Origin: Bacillota bacterium
GTDB taxonomy: Bacteria > Bacillota_E > Sulfobacillia > Sulfobacillales > Sulfobacillaceae
Direction of reading: 5' to 3'
NCBI GenBank assembly: GCA_021820645.1
Contig: JAKADJ010000047.1
Span: forward strand, 1 to 11,490
DNA: 11,490 bases
Below are positions 1-7,451 of this stretch, one piece after another (position 1 is the stretch's first letter; each line of letters starts with the position of its first letter). The notes under the pieces are model-generated. The model saw only the letters and a list, made by a program, of their open reading frames with translations, made no database searches and was not told the origin of the DNA. Made by a program: the position numbers and the translations under genes.

Positions 1-2352
1 GATAAAGTGATGGCCGATATGGTACGACAAGGCTATACCCGAGCCCGGGTCGATGGTGTTTTAGCGGAATTAGAATCTCCTCCTACGCTAAACAAAAATC
101 AAAAACATACCATATCGGTAGTGATCGACCGGATTGTGTTAAAGCCTTCAGTGGGGTCACGACTGGCGGAATCGATCGAGCATGCGTTGGAATTGTCGGG
201 CAGTGTGGTTGAAGTGGGCCCACCCGACGAGCCCGCCGAGGTGTTTGCCCGCGATTTAGCTTGTGCTCATTGTGGAATTTCTCTGGAGGAGTTAACACCT
301 CGGATGTTTAGTTTCAACGCGCCGTATGGCGCGTGCCCGTCTTGTACGGGTCTTGGGTTTAAACTTGAAATCGATCCTGATCTCGTAGTGCCGGATCCTA
401 GTCTGAGCCTTCGCCAGGGCGCACTGGCACCGTTTGCTCGGGCCACCAGCCGCTTTTATCCCGACTTATTGGCGACAGTTGCCAAAGTAGTGGGCATTGC
501 TATGGATGTCCCGTATCGGGCGTTGCCTGCCGAACATCAGCAGGTGGCGTTATATGGATATCCGGAGCCGGTGCCCTTTACCTTTGATAGCCACTATGGG
601 GCGCATCACCAAGAATTTCGGTATCAGGGTGTGATTCCGATTTTGGAACGCCGCTATAAGGACGCGGGAAGCGAATCGGCGCAGGCCGAAGTCGAAGAAT
701 ATATGACATCACGGCCCTGTGCGGTCTGTCACGGTCAACGGCTAAAACCTGAAGTGCTGGGCGTCACCATCGGCGGACTTTCCATTGCCCAAGTGACGGA
801 CCTTTCGATTGTCAAGGGCCGGGATTTCTTCCAAAGTTTAAAACTGGCAGGGCGCCAAGCCTTTATCGGATCACCCATTCTTAAAGAAGTCCTAGAACGG
901 ATGAATTTCTTAATGGATGTGGGCCTTTCGTATCTGACATTATCTCGAGCAGCGGGGTCGCTATCCGGTGGTGAGGCACAGCGCATCCGTTTGGCTACCC
1001 AGATTGGTTCATCGTTGATGGGCGTCCTCTACATCTTGGATGAACCCTCGATCGGACTCCATCAACGAGATAACGACCGTCTAATCGGGACCCTGAAGCG
1101 GCTTCGAGATCTCGGCAACACGGTGCTCGTCGTTGAGCATGACGAAGAAACCATGCTCGAAGCCGATTTTCTTATTGACATTGGCCCGGGCCCCGGCGCC
1201 TATGGGGGTCAGGTCATTGCGGAAGGGACTCCCAAAGAAGTGATGGAGGTTGCCGAAAGCCTCACCGGACAATATTTGTCCCATCGCAGGGAGATACCGA
1301 TTCCCGACCAGCGCCGGAACCCCAGTGATCGCTGGATTACCATCCGGGGTGCCCGTGAGCATAATTTAAAAGATCTGACGGTACGGATTCCCCTGGGGCT
1401 CATGGTGGCGGTGACCGGTGTCTCCGGGTCCGGGAAGTCCACCCTTATTAATGAAATCTTAAGAAAGTCCCTGGAGATCCGCTTAAATGGAGCCCGGAAC
1501 CGGCGAGTGGGAGTTCACGACGAAATTCTTGGTCTAGATAACCTTGATAAAATCATCGCCATTGACCAAAGCCCGATCGGACGCACCCCCCGGTCCAATC
1601 CCGCCACCTACACGGGGGCCTTCGATCTCATTCGTGAAATATATGCGGGGACCACGGAGGCGGCCATACGAGGCTACAAGGCCGGAAGATTTTCCTTTAA
1701 CCTACGGGGCGGTCGATGCGAAGCGTGCAAGGGCGACGGAATTCTCAAGATTGAGATGCATTTTTTGCCGGATGTCTACGTACCCTGTGAGGTCTGTAAA
1801 GGACGGCGTTACAATCGGGAGACAATGGAAGTGCATTACCGAGGGAAGACCATCGCGGACGTATTGGCCATGACGGTCGATGAATCAACGGAATTTTTTC
1901 AGCACCATAGCCGACTTAAACGCAAACTGGATACGCTACAGGACGTGGGTCTCGGCTATATTCACCTAGGTCAGCCGGCCACGACTCTTTCGGGCGGAGA
2001 AGCCCAACGGGTTAAACTGGCGACGGAGTTATCGCGCCGATCCGAAGGCCGTACGCTTTATGTCTTGGACGAGCCGACCACGGGACTACATGCCGAGGAT
2101 ATTCGCCATCTCTTGGGAGTACTCGAACGTCTGGTGGCTCAAGGAGACACGGTACTCGTTATTGAGCATAACTTGGATGTGATTCAGAGTGCCGATTGGG
2201 TCATCGATTTAGGTCCTGAGGGCGGAGACGGTGGCGGTCAGGTCATTGCTGAGGGCGCCCCGGAAACCGTAATGGAAAACCGGGAATCCTATACCGGCCA
2301 GTACCTGAAAAAACATCTGGCGCGCCACCTTGCGGTAAAGTCGCTGGGCTGA
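1..2352 (+). CDS. uvrA: UvrA, excinuclease ABC ATPase subunit (5' end outside window)
   Basis: Damage-recognition ATPase of nucleotide excision repair; as a dimer it scans DNA and loads UvrB. The reading frame is already open at base 1, so the start lies upstream. The visible 783 residues begin about 160 residues into the usual ~940-950, so the first Walker A is missing. Numbering from base 1: zinc-binding Cys pairs C88/C91 and C112/C115; a further CxxC at 240-243; ABC signature LSGGE at 321-325 and Walker B LYILDEP at 343-349 of the first ATPase; second Walker A GVSGSGKST at 473-481; C-terminal zinc module C573/C576/C596/C599; second LSGGE at 663-667 and Walker B LYVLDEP ending at 692. All key residues in view are intact. 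The TGA stop lies five bases before the first possible uvrC start, suggesting co-transcription and possibly translational coupling. Identification is certain from the two LSGGEAQR signatures plus zinc modules. Confidence 0.98.
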   Translation, partial: DKVMADMVRQGYTRARVDGVLAELESPPTLNKNQKHTISVVIDRIVLKPSVGSRLAESIEHALELSGSVVEVGPPDEPAEVFARDLACAHCGISLEELTPRMFSFNAPYGACPSCTGLGFKLEIDPDLVVPDPSLSLRQGALAPFARATSRFYPDLLATVAKVVGIAMDVPYRALPAEHQQVALYGYPEPVPFTFDSHYGAHHQEFRYQGVIPILERRYKDAGSESAQAEVEEYMTSRPCAVCHGQRLKPEVLGVTIGGLSIAQVTDLSIVKGRDFFQSLKLAGRQAFIGSPILKEVLERMNFLMDVGLSYLTLSRAAGSLSGGEAQRIRLATQIGSSLMGVLYILDEPSIGLHQRDNDRLIGTLKRLRDLGNTVLVVEHDEETMLEADFLIDIGPGPGAYGGQVIAEGTPKEVMEVAESLTGQYLSHRREIPIPDQRRNPSDRWITIRGAREHNLKDLTVRIPLGLMVAVTGVSGSGKSTLINEILRKSLEIRLNGARNRRVGVHDEILGLDNLDKIIAIDQSPIGRTPRSNPATYTGAFDLIREIYAGTTEAAIRGYKAGRFSFNLRGGRCEACKGDGILKIEMHFLPDVYVPCEVCKGRRYNRETMEVHYRGKTIADVLAMTVDESTEFFQHHSRLKRKLDTLQDVGLGYIHLGQPATTLSGGEAQRVKLATELSRRSEGRTLYVLDEPTTGLHAEDIRHLLGVLERLVAQGDTVLVIEHNLDVIQSADWVIDLGPEGGDGGGQVIAEGAPETVMENRESYTGQYLKKHLARHLAVKSLG

Positions 2353-2360
2353 AGGAGGTG
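2352..2360 (+). promoter_or_regulatory. Ribosome binding site of uvrC, merged with the GTG
   Basis: AAGGAGGTG is a near-perfect match to the anti-Shine-Dalgarno sequence. Its last three bases are the annotated GTG start, so it cannot be at normal spacing for that codon. It ends eight bases before an in-frame ATC at 2367. There is no second Shine-Dalgarno upstream within the uvrA tail. It overlaps the end of the uvrA stop codon. Confidence 0.75.
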
Positions 2361-4241
2361 GCAAAAATCCTATCCGAGGCACTCGACAAAAAACGCCAGG
2401 GGCTTCCTGAAACACCCGGGGTGTATTTGATGAAGGACGGTGCGGGCCACGTTATCTACGTCGGCAAAGCCCGTAGCTTAAAACAGCGTGTGCGCAGCTA
2501 TTTTCAAGATCCGGCGCGCCTGGCTCCTAAGGTGGCTGCCATGATGCGCCGTGTCGAAGACTTCGAAATCATTACCACTGACACCGAGGTGGAGGCCCTC
2601 ATCTTGGAAGCCACTCTGGTCAAGCAGATGCAGCCCCATTACAATATCCGCCTAAAGGACGACAAGGCCTACCCCTATCTACGGTTAACTTGGGAAGAGG
2701 ACTTTCCACGTCTCTTGATTGCAAGAAAGCCCCAAGAAAACGGGAGTCGTTATTTTGGCCCCTATACTCGTGCGCAGTCGGTCCACGAAACTATCCGGTT
2801 ACTTCGCAAGATTTTTCCGATCCGGAACTGCACTAATATGAAGTTCAAAAATGCGGCAAGACCTTGCCTCGAATATCACATTAAACGCTGTCCGGCCCCG
2901 TGCCAAAACCTGATTGCACGAGAAGAATATCGGGCCATGATGCGATCGGTAGAACTATTTTTAGAAGGCAAAGCGGAGGACGTGCGCGACAATTTGATCG
3001 TGCAACTCAATGAGGCTGCGGCACGGCTGGACTTTGAGCGTGCGGCGGAGCTTCGAGATCAGGTCCGATCCATCGAGGAAATTACGGCGCAGCAGAAAGT
3101 GGCACGGGACGCGGGTCGCAACCTGGATGCCATCAGTTGGGTGGTCGATAGTCAGGATGCCTACGTCCAAGTGTTCCGAGTGCGGGAGGGACGCTTGACC
3201 GGCCGAGAAGCGATGACCCTGACCGGAGTCGACGGGACCAACGACGGGGAGATCGCTCGTGCCTTTTTGTTGCAGTACTATGGCCGCGCCCAGGATATCC
3301 CCCAGGAGATCTTAATTGAGCAGTTGCCTGAGGAATCCGACGAAATGGTGCGATGGCTGCGAGAGACGCGTCGTGGGCGTATCGACCTAAAGGTGCCGCA
3401 ACGCGGAGAAAAACAGCGGCTCTTAGGTATGGTGCGCCAAAACGCCATCTTGGCACGCGACGAAGCATCACGTCGGCTAGAGGTTAAGGACCGTGAGCGC
3501 GAGGATGCCCTATTGGGGTTGCAGCATGTCCTAGGTCTTGACCATAGTCCAGACCGTATCGAGTGCTATGATATCTCCAATACCCAGGGCACCGAATCGG
3601 TGGCGTCCATGGTAGTATTTACCGGAGGACGGCCTGACAAAAGTCAATATCGGCGTTTTAAGATTCAGTCGGTGGAAGGACCCAACGACTTTTTGTCGAT
3701 GCGCGAGGTGATTATGCGCCGCTTCCGGCATCAGCAGTTAGCCGACGAAAATGTGCACACGAAGCGGTTTGCGACGACGCCAGACCTCTTAATTATAGAC
3801 GGAGGACGCGGACAACTCGGGTATGCATATAAGGCCATGCAGGAAGTTGGGGCGCCGCCGGTTCCCGTCTTTGGTCTGGCCAAGGAACACGAGTGGCTTT
3901 TCGAGCCTGAGAACCCGAATCCAATCATTTTAGATCGAGAGTCGCCGCCCCTTAAGATGCTGCAACATATTCGTGATGAAGCCCATCGTTTTGCCATTAC
4001 GTTTCACAGGCAGCTCCGGACCAAGAGAAATCTTCGATCTCTATTAGACGAGGTGCCGGGCATTGGTCCCACTCGAAAAAAACAGGTGCTACGCCACTTT
4101 CCGGACCTTAAGGCGCTGGTCCACTCGGAGTCATCGGTGATGGATCTAGCTCGATTGCCCGGTATGACCACCAAAGCAGCGGAGGCCGTGGTAAGCTATT
4201 TACGTGAGGTCTATAAGCCAGAGTTGGAAAAGGAGACGTAA
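2358..4241 (+). CDS. uvrC: UvrC, excinuclease ABC nuclease subunit
   Basis: Makes both incisions in nucleotide excision repair after UvrA has loaded UvrB. 627 residues if started at GTG 2358. In order: GIY-YIG nuclease domain for the 3' cut (PGVYLMKD at 20-27, VIYVGKA at 32-38); four Cys C158, C170, C178, C182 with the 11-7-3 spacing of the reported UvrC iron-sulphur ligands; UVR helix pair that binds UvrB (about 216-242); RNase H-like domain for the 5' cut with D405 (CYDIS), D481 (DGGRGQ, usually DGGKGQ) and H543 (DEAHRF); tandem helix-hairpin-helix DNA-binding region (about 560-618). The family call is certain, the start is not: the ribosome binding site AAGGAGG (2352-2358) runs into the GTG, leaving no spacer, whereas an in-frame ATC at 2367 sits at normal distance. 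TAA at 4239 is followed immediately by the next ATG. Confidence 0.97.
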   Translation: MAKILSEALDKKRQGLPETPGVYLMKDGAGHVIYVGKARSLKQRVRSYFQDPARLAPKVAAMMRRVEDFEIITTDTEVEALILEATLVKQMQPHYNIRLKDDKAYPYLRLTWEEDFPRLLIARKPQENGSRYFGPYTRAQSVHETIRLLRKIFPIRNCTNMKFKNAARPCLEYHIKRCPAPCQNLIAREEYRAMMRSVELFLEGKAEDVRDNLIVQLNEAAARLDFERAAELRDQVRSIEEITAQQKVARDAGRNLDAISWVVDSQDAYVQVFRVREGRLTGREAMTLTGVDGTNDGEIARAFLLQYYGRAQDIPQEILIEQLPEESDEMVRWLRETRRGRIDLKVPQRGEKQRLLGMVRQNAILARDEASRRLEVKDREREDALLGLQHVLGLDHSPDRIECYDISNTQGTESVASMVVFTGGRPDKSQYRRFKIQSVEGPNDFLSMREVIMRRFRHQQLADENVHTKRFATTPDLLIIDGGRGQLGYAYKAMQEVGAPPVPVFGLAKEHEWLFEPENPNPIILDRESPPLKMLQHIRDEAHRFAITFHRQLRTKRNLRSLLDEVPGIGPTRKKQVLRHFPDLKALVHSESSVMDLARLPGMTTKAAEAVVSYLREVYKPELEKET

Positions 4242-4583
4242 ATGCGCCTCGTTGTTGTGTTTATCGCTACGGCCGTCGGACTAGGGATCATTAGTCATCT
4301 CGGCCTCGGGATTTCGGCAGCCACCACCGCTAGTGTGATTTGGGCGAGTCTCGCACTCGGACTGGTGAATACCATCGTGCGTCCGATTGTCAGGATCCTT
4401 ACTTTCCCCATCACCATCCTGACCTTGGGTCTTTTTGGTTGGGTCATTAATGCTCTGATGCTGTGGCTGGTGTCCGCCATTGTGCCCGGCTTCGTGGTCA
4501 GTGGGTTCATGCCTGCCTTATGGGGAGCTTTGTTGCTAGGCATCATCTCGGGAGGTATACATTGGCTGTTCAAGCACACGTAA
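4242..4583 (+). CDS. YvlD-like small membrane protein (phage holin family 4 superfamily / DUF360)
   Basis: A 113-residue, almost wholly hydrophobic protein with about four membrane segments (roughly residues 3-20, 28-46, 54-79 and 90-110). The central stretch NTIVRPIVRILTFP (43-56) followed by TLGLFGWVINAL (61-72) and PGF (82-84) is the hallmark of the YvlD / four-TMS family. Members are often called holin-like, but their function is not established and nothing here indicates a phage. ATG 4242 directly follows the uvrC stop and has AAAAGGAG six bases upstream. In Bacillus subtilis yvlD also lies close to uvrA, so the placement fits the family. Its 3' end overlaps the next gene by 22 bases. 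Family call is confident; role unknown. Confidence 0.9.
   Translation: MRLVVVFIATAVGLGIISHLGLGISAATTASVIWASLALGLVNTIVRPIVRILTFPITILTLGLFGWVINALMLWLVSAIVPGFVVSGFMPALWGALLLGIISGGIHWLFKHT
4550..4555 (+). promoter_or_regulatory. Ribosome binding site deciding the phosphatase TTG start
   Basis: GGGAGG lies six bases before TTG 4562 and inside the preceding membrane-protein gene. No comparable site precedes any other in-frame start, which fixes the TTG. Confidence 0.7.
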
Positions 4584-5398
4584 AGCTTATTGCGCTCGAC
4601 CTCGACGGCACCTCGGTACAACCAAGCGGCGCGATCGGGCCCCGCTTATTGAAGGCGGTGACCGATGCGCAGGACCGCGGCGTGCGAGTGCTGTTGGCTA
4701 CTGGGCGTATGGTGCAGTCCGCTCGCCGATACTGGTTAGAATTGAAGCTTAATCCGGGTCCCTTAATTGCCTATAACGGGGGGCAGGCGGTAACCATGCC
4801 TGACGAGTCGGTGATTTTCCGCCATGGGCTGTCGAGCCAAGCCGCTCACTTTGTCATCCAAAAAGCTTTAGAATACGACATCCTCGCTCAAGTCTATATT
4901 GGTGACGAAATGTGGATTTCCCGAGAGGATAGCCGGGCGCGACACTATATCGAGAGTAATCATATTCCGGCCTGGGTGCGCTCCGGGACCGACATCTTTG
5001 ATTGGCCCGAAGCGCCGATCAAAATTTTGTTACAGGCCGACTCGGCTGTCCTGGACCAGTTCCGTCCGGTGATTGAGGAGCCGGCGTCGGCCCTTAATTA
5101 TCGGGTGTTTAAGTCCCAGCAGGATTACCTGGAAATTGTACAGCATGGTGTTGGTAAGGGCCCAGCCCTTCAAGAAGTCTGTCAAAGGCTGGGCATTGTG
5201 TCGTCCGAGGTGATGGCGATTGGAGATGCGGAAAACGATAGCGACATGCTTCACTGGTGCGGCTTCGGCGTGGCCCTGGGCCAGGCTCCCGCCTCGGTTA
5301 AGCGTTTGGCCCGCTTTGTCACGGCTCCCATCGAAGAGGACGGCGCCGCAATCGCGATTGAGAAATGGGTGTTAGAGGCACCATCACTTAAAGCCTAA
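4562..5398 (+). CDS. HAD-superfamily phosphatase, Cof/IIB type
   Basis: Predicted Mg-dependent phosphatase of the Cof (HAD-IIB) group, which typically acts on sugar phosphates or nucleotides in the cytoplasm; the substrate cannot be read from sequence. From the TTG start it has 278 residues, normal for the family. Motif I is D13-L-D15-G-T17 (nucleophile D13), motif II T47 in LLATGRM, motif III K199 in GVGKGPAL, and motif IV G221-D222 through N225-D226 (GDAENDSDML). The type IIB cap lies about 80-195. TTG 4562 is chosen because GGGAGG (4550-4555) sits six bases upstream and because it leaves the usual handful of residues before motif I; a longer frame back to 4463 would add 33 unsupported residues inside the yvlD-like gene. 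It overlaps that gene by 22 bases, so the two are probably translationally coupled. Its last 11 bases overlap the tail of a small gene on the other strand. Confidence 0.92.
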   Translation: MAVQAHVKLIALDLDGTSVQPSGAIGPRLLKAVTDAQDRGVRVLLATGRMVQSARRYWLELKLNPGPLIAYNGGQAVTMPDESVIFRHGLSSQAAHFVIQKALEYDILAQVYIGDEMWISREDSRARHYIESNHIPAWVRSGTDIFDWPEAPIKILLQADSAVLDQFRPVIEEPASALNYRVFKSQQDYLEIVQHGVGKGPALQEVCQRLGIVSSEVMAIGDAENDSDMLHWCGFGVALGQAPASVKRLARFVTAPIEEDGAAIAIEKWVLEAPSLKA

Positions 5399-5645
5399 GG
5401 TGCCAATGCCGCAATAAGGCAATCCCCCAGGGGCTACGCGCCACAAGATACAGAGTGGTAACGGTGACCACCAACCCAAAAGCCCAAGCGAAGCGACGTT
5501 CGACCTGACGTTCTCGGACCAAACGCCCCCGAAGGCTACGGCTAGGCCGCTCGTCAATCTTAGGAGGAGACGTAGGCCTGGTATCCTTTTTAGGGCTCCG
5601 GTCGCTTCGGGAGCGCAAGGGGCGTTCTGGGGATGACGACGCCAT
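5388..5645 (-). CDS. Small single-pass membrane protein, unrecognised
   Basis: An 85-residue protein not recognised as any family. Residues 1-50 are hydrophilic, very rich in Arg, Ser and Pro; residues about 52-69 (FAWAFGLVVTVTTLYLVA) form one likely membrane segment, followed by a short tail. The arginine-rich side preceding the helix suggests the N-terminus stays in the cytoplasm. AGGAGG eight bases before the ATG, on the - strand, supports translation, and the membrane-protein pattern is coherent, unlike the overlapping 101-residue frame. The gene is convergent with the phosphatase gene and the two stop regions overlap by 11 bases, so there is no room for a terminator between them. It could be a small divisome- or envelope-associated protein, but that is only a guess from layout. 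It is moderately likely to be a real gene. Confidence 0.6.
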   Translation of the reverse strand: MASSSPERPLRSRSDRSPKKDTRPTSPPKIDERPSRSLRGRLVRERQVERRFAWAFGLVVTVTTLYLVARSPWGIALLRHWHLRL

Positions 5646-5869
5646 GGGAACATCCTCCTACCTGGGATAAAAATTTGTAGACTTAACATAATTCGACACC
5701 CAATGCGATTTTCCTGCTGGAAATTTGGGAATGAAGTATTGTTCTCACTGGGGGGTCCCTTGGCATTCCGGTAGCACCCACCGTGATGGTGACCTTTTCA
5801 CCTCGACCGGCGTTCTCATGGCGTTAATCTCGGTTAGGATGGTCATCCGGCGTGGAAAGAAGGGCTCTT
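5646..5869. other. Intergenic region between divergent small membrane protein and exported protein
   Basis: About 224 bases with no convincing gene. The part at 5668-5715 is A/T-rich compared with its surroundings, as expected for a promoter. On the - strand a weak TTGGGT-18 bases-TACAAA pair could serve the small membrane protein; no convincing -35/-10 pair was found on the + strand for the exported protein. At 5768-5812 lie short nested inverted repeats (CCGGT...ACCGG enclosing CACC/GGTG and GGTGA/TCACC) that could fold in the leader of the exported protein. Confidence 0.4.
5654..5659 (-). promoter_or_regulatory. Ribosome binding site of the small membrane protein
   Basis: The - strand reads AGGAGG, then eight bases, then ATG (5645-5643). 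This is the main support for that small gene. Confidence 0.6.
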
Positions 5870-7420
5870 ATGTATTCGTTTCGACTGGTCGCGAGCGTGG
5901 TGGGCGCGGCTACCATTTCTGGTCTATTGATGGCGCTCAGTTCCTTGCAACCGGTCACACCCCACCCGTCGGTCGTGGCACCCGTCTTGCCTACCGTTTA
6001 TCGTCAAACCGGGATTCTCGGTTTCGGTTTCGGAGAAGGCGTCTTGCTGTCGCAGCACCGGGTCCCCGTTAGGCTACCTAACAATTTGTCGGCATTAGAT
6101 ACGTCCCCGGGACTGATAGCTGCCATGTGGGGCACACGCCCTGGGATATTACCAGATGTGGTGGTTTCCTCGAAGGCACCCGTTTTGTCCGCCAATTTTA
6201 TCCATTTAAAGAAGACGCCACATATGGCGGCGCCGGGTTTGGCGGCGGGTGTCGTCTATCCGACCTCGCGGCGTACCGAAGGCTATGCGATTGCCACCCT
6301 TGACCAAGGCGGCTTTGGATTTAAATCGCCGATTGTTTCACCACAAGCCGCCAATGGCTCGGTTCTGGCCTTTATTGGGGAACCCACCACTCTAACCCGG
6401 TTGAGCCCGGCACGCCATCACGTGGCTTTGGGTTCGGGTTTGGTGGGATCGTGGTATGCGCAAACCACAAAATTGTCGGGTAGCACGGGCGCGCCCTATG
6501 TGGTCGCCGCCCTTTTGACCTGGCGTGAAGGATCCGATACCTACGCCGTATACGAGTCGGGGACCATGGGGTCGGCGACTATGGCGACTTGCAAAGGCGC
6601 CATGGTGGCCTGGGCGCGGAGCATGGCCCGTACTGACATCACGCAGGTACGACCCATGGCGGGCACCCTGACTTGGTTTGACAACAATCACATCAATTCC
6701 ACCACTGGCCAGGGAGGTCGCTTAATTGCTCAAGAGATTGATTTAGGTCCCGCCCGTCGGCCAGGTTATACAGATCGATTAGGCGTCAGCTATCGCGTGA
6801 CAACCCATGTGCTACCCGTCGCGGCACGTACCGCGCCGGCCTGGACGTCCTCCCCTCCCGGTCATCCTGCATCGATTTTGAGATCGGTGGTACCGGCGCT
6901 ACAACACGAAAAGATTCCGGTGTATCTGCCTCATGATGTCCCATGGAAGCCGAGTAAGTGGCCCCGCCTGACCATTCAGTCCACCCCATCGAGTTATGGG
7001 GTGGACATTCAGACCTCGACCTTTGATCTCCCCTTAAACACCCCGTACGTGGTAGGACAAGGATTAGGCTCGTGGTACGGAACAGTGGCGGGCAGCACTA
7101 CGCCTTTCCCGCAGGATCCTTACGGGCCTCTTAACGCCCGCCCTGTCCTGGCTACTCAACTCACCCCCACCGTACTGGGCCAATTTGCTAACCATCATCC
7201 CAATTCTCCCTACGGAGCATACTATTCCGGGATTGTGGTCTTGTCGAATGGAATTGAGGCGCATCTATCCATCGAATTTGCTGGCGATGGCAATCATACC
7301 CACGTGACATTTAAGCTGGGAAGTTTTTTCTATGAAGTTAGCAATTATCATCACGCGACGAACGCCCTACACATGGCAGAATCCATGGTGCGCGTACCCA
7401 CGGGCAGCACCCAGTCATAG
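5870..7420 (+). CDS. Exported or membrane-anchored protein with two related domains, unrecognised
   Basis: A 516-residue protein; no family is recognised with confidence. Residues 1-5 (MYSFR) plus a hydrophobic stretch at 6-26 form a signal peptide or uncleaved anchor, so the rest should be outside the membrane. ATG 5870 is preceded by AAAGAAGGG at five bases; an in-frame GTG at 5852 is less likely. Two parts of the chain resemble each other: VPVRLP (65-70) with GSGLVGSWYA (188-197) and a C-terminal helix ending WARSMAR (248-254), against IPVYLP (349-354) with GQGLGSWYG (396-404) and MAESMVR (502-508). The stretch W-x-x-G-x-x-x-Y before each final helix recalls DUF4367-like domains, which is only a hint. 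There are only 24 Asp+Glu (under 5%), fitting a protein exposed to an acidic medium. It has a single Cys (241) and no enzyme motif. It stands alone, convergent with the phosphofructokinase gene 31 bases away. Confidence 0.8.
   Translation: MYSFRLVASVVGAATISGLLMALSSLQPVTPHPSVVAPVLPTVYRQTGILGFGFGEGVLLSQHRVPVRLPNNLSALDTSPGLIAAMWGTRPGILPDVVVSSKAPVLSANFIHLKKTPHMAAPGLAAGVVYPTSRRTEGYAIATLDQGGFGFKSPIVSPQAANGSVLAFIGEPTTLTRLSPARHHVALGSGLVGSWYAQTTKLSGSTGAPYVVAALLTWREGSDTYAVYESGTMGSATMATCKGAMVAWARSMARTDITQVRPMAGTLTWFDNNHINSTTGQGGRLIAQEIDLGPARRPGYTDRLGVSYRVTTHVLPVAARTAPAWTSSPPGHPASILRSVVPALQHEKIPVYLPHDVPWKPSKWPRLTIQSTPSSYGVDIQTSTFDLPLNTPYVVGQGLGSWYGTVAGSTTPFPQDPYGPLNARPVLATQLTPTVLGQFANHHPNSPYGAYYSGIVVLSNGIEAHLSIEFAGDGNHTHVTFKLGSFFYEVSNYHHATNALHMAESMVRVPTGSTQS
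6979..7006. repeat. Perfect 11-base inverted repeat inside the exported-protein gene
   Basis: GTCCACCCCAT (6979-6989), a six-base loop, then ATGGGGTGGAC (6996-7006). The pairing is perfect and GC-rich, and it is flanked by the direct repeat ATTCAG (6974-6979 and 7007-7012). It lies in the second domain of the coding region, where it encodes the near-repeat peptides TIQST and DIQTST. No T-run follows, so it is not an obvious terminator. Confidence 0.75.
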
Positions 7421-7451
7421 CGGAGCACGGCCTTCGTCGACCGGGGTTAGA

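Noticed and set aside
4463..4561. Longer N-terminus for the HAD phosphatase starting at ATG 4463
   Set aside because: It would lie inside the YvlD-like gene, adds 33 residues with no family support, and has no ribosome binding site; TTG 4562 has GGGAGG at six bases.
4242..4583. Phage holin as evidence of a prophage
   Set aside because: The family name is historical; the protein is a YvlD-type chromosomal membrane protein and no phage genes are nearby.
4295..4621. 108-residue - strand frame opposite the YvlD-like gene
   Set aside because: It mirrors a low-complexity hydrophobic coding region and has no start signal; a shadow frame.
5384..5689. 101-residue - strand frame overlapping the small membrane protein
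   Set aside because: No ribosome binding site at its start and no clear topology; the 85-residue frame has AGGAGG at eight bases and a clean helix.
5725..6072. 115-residue + strand frame before and across the start of the exported protein
   Set aside because: No ribosome binding site, no coherent protein character, and two-thirds of it is the exported-protein gene read in another frame.
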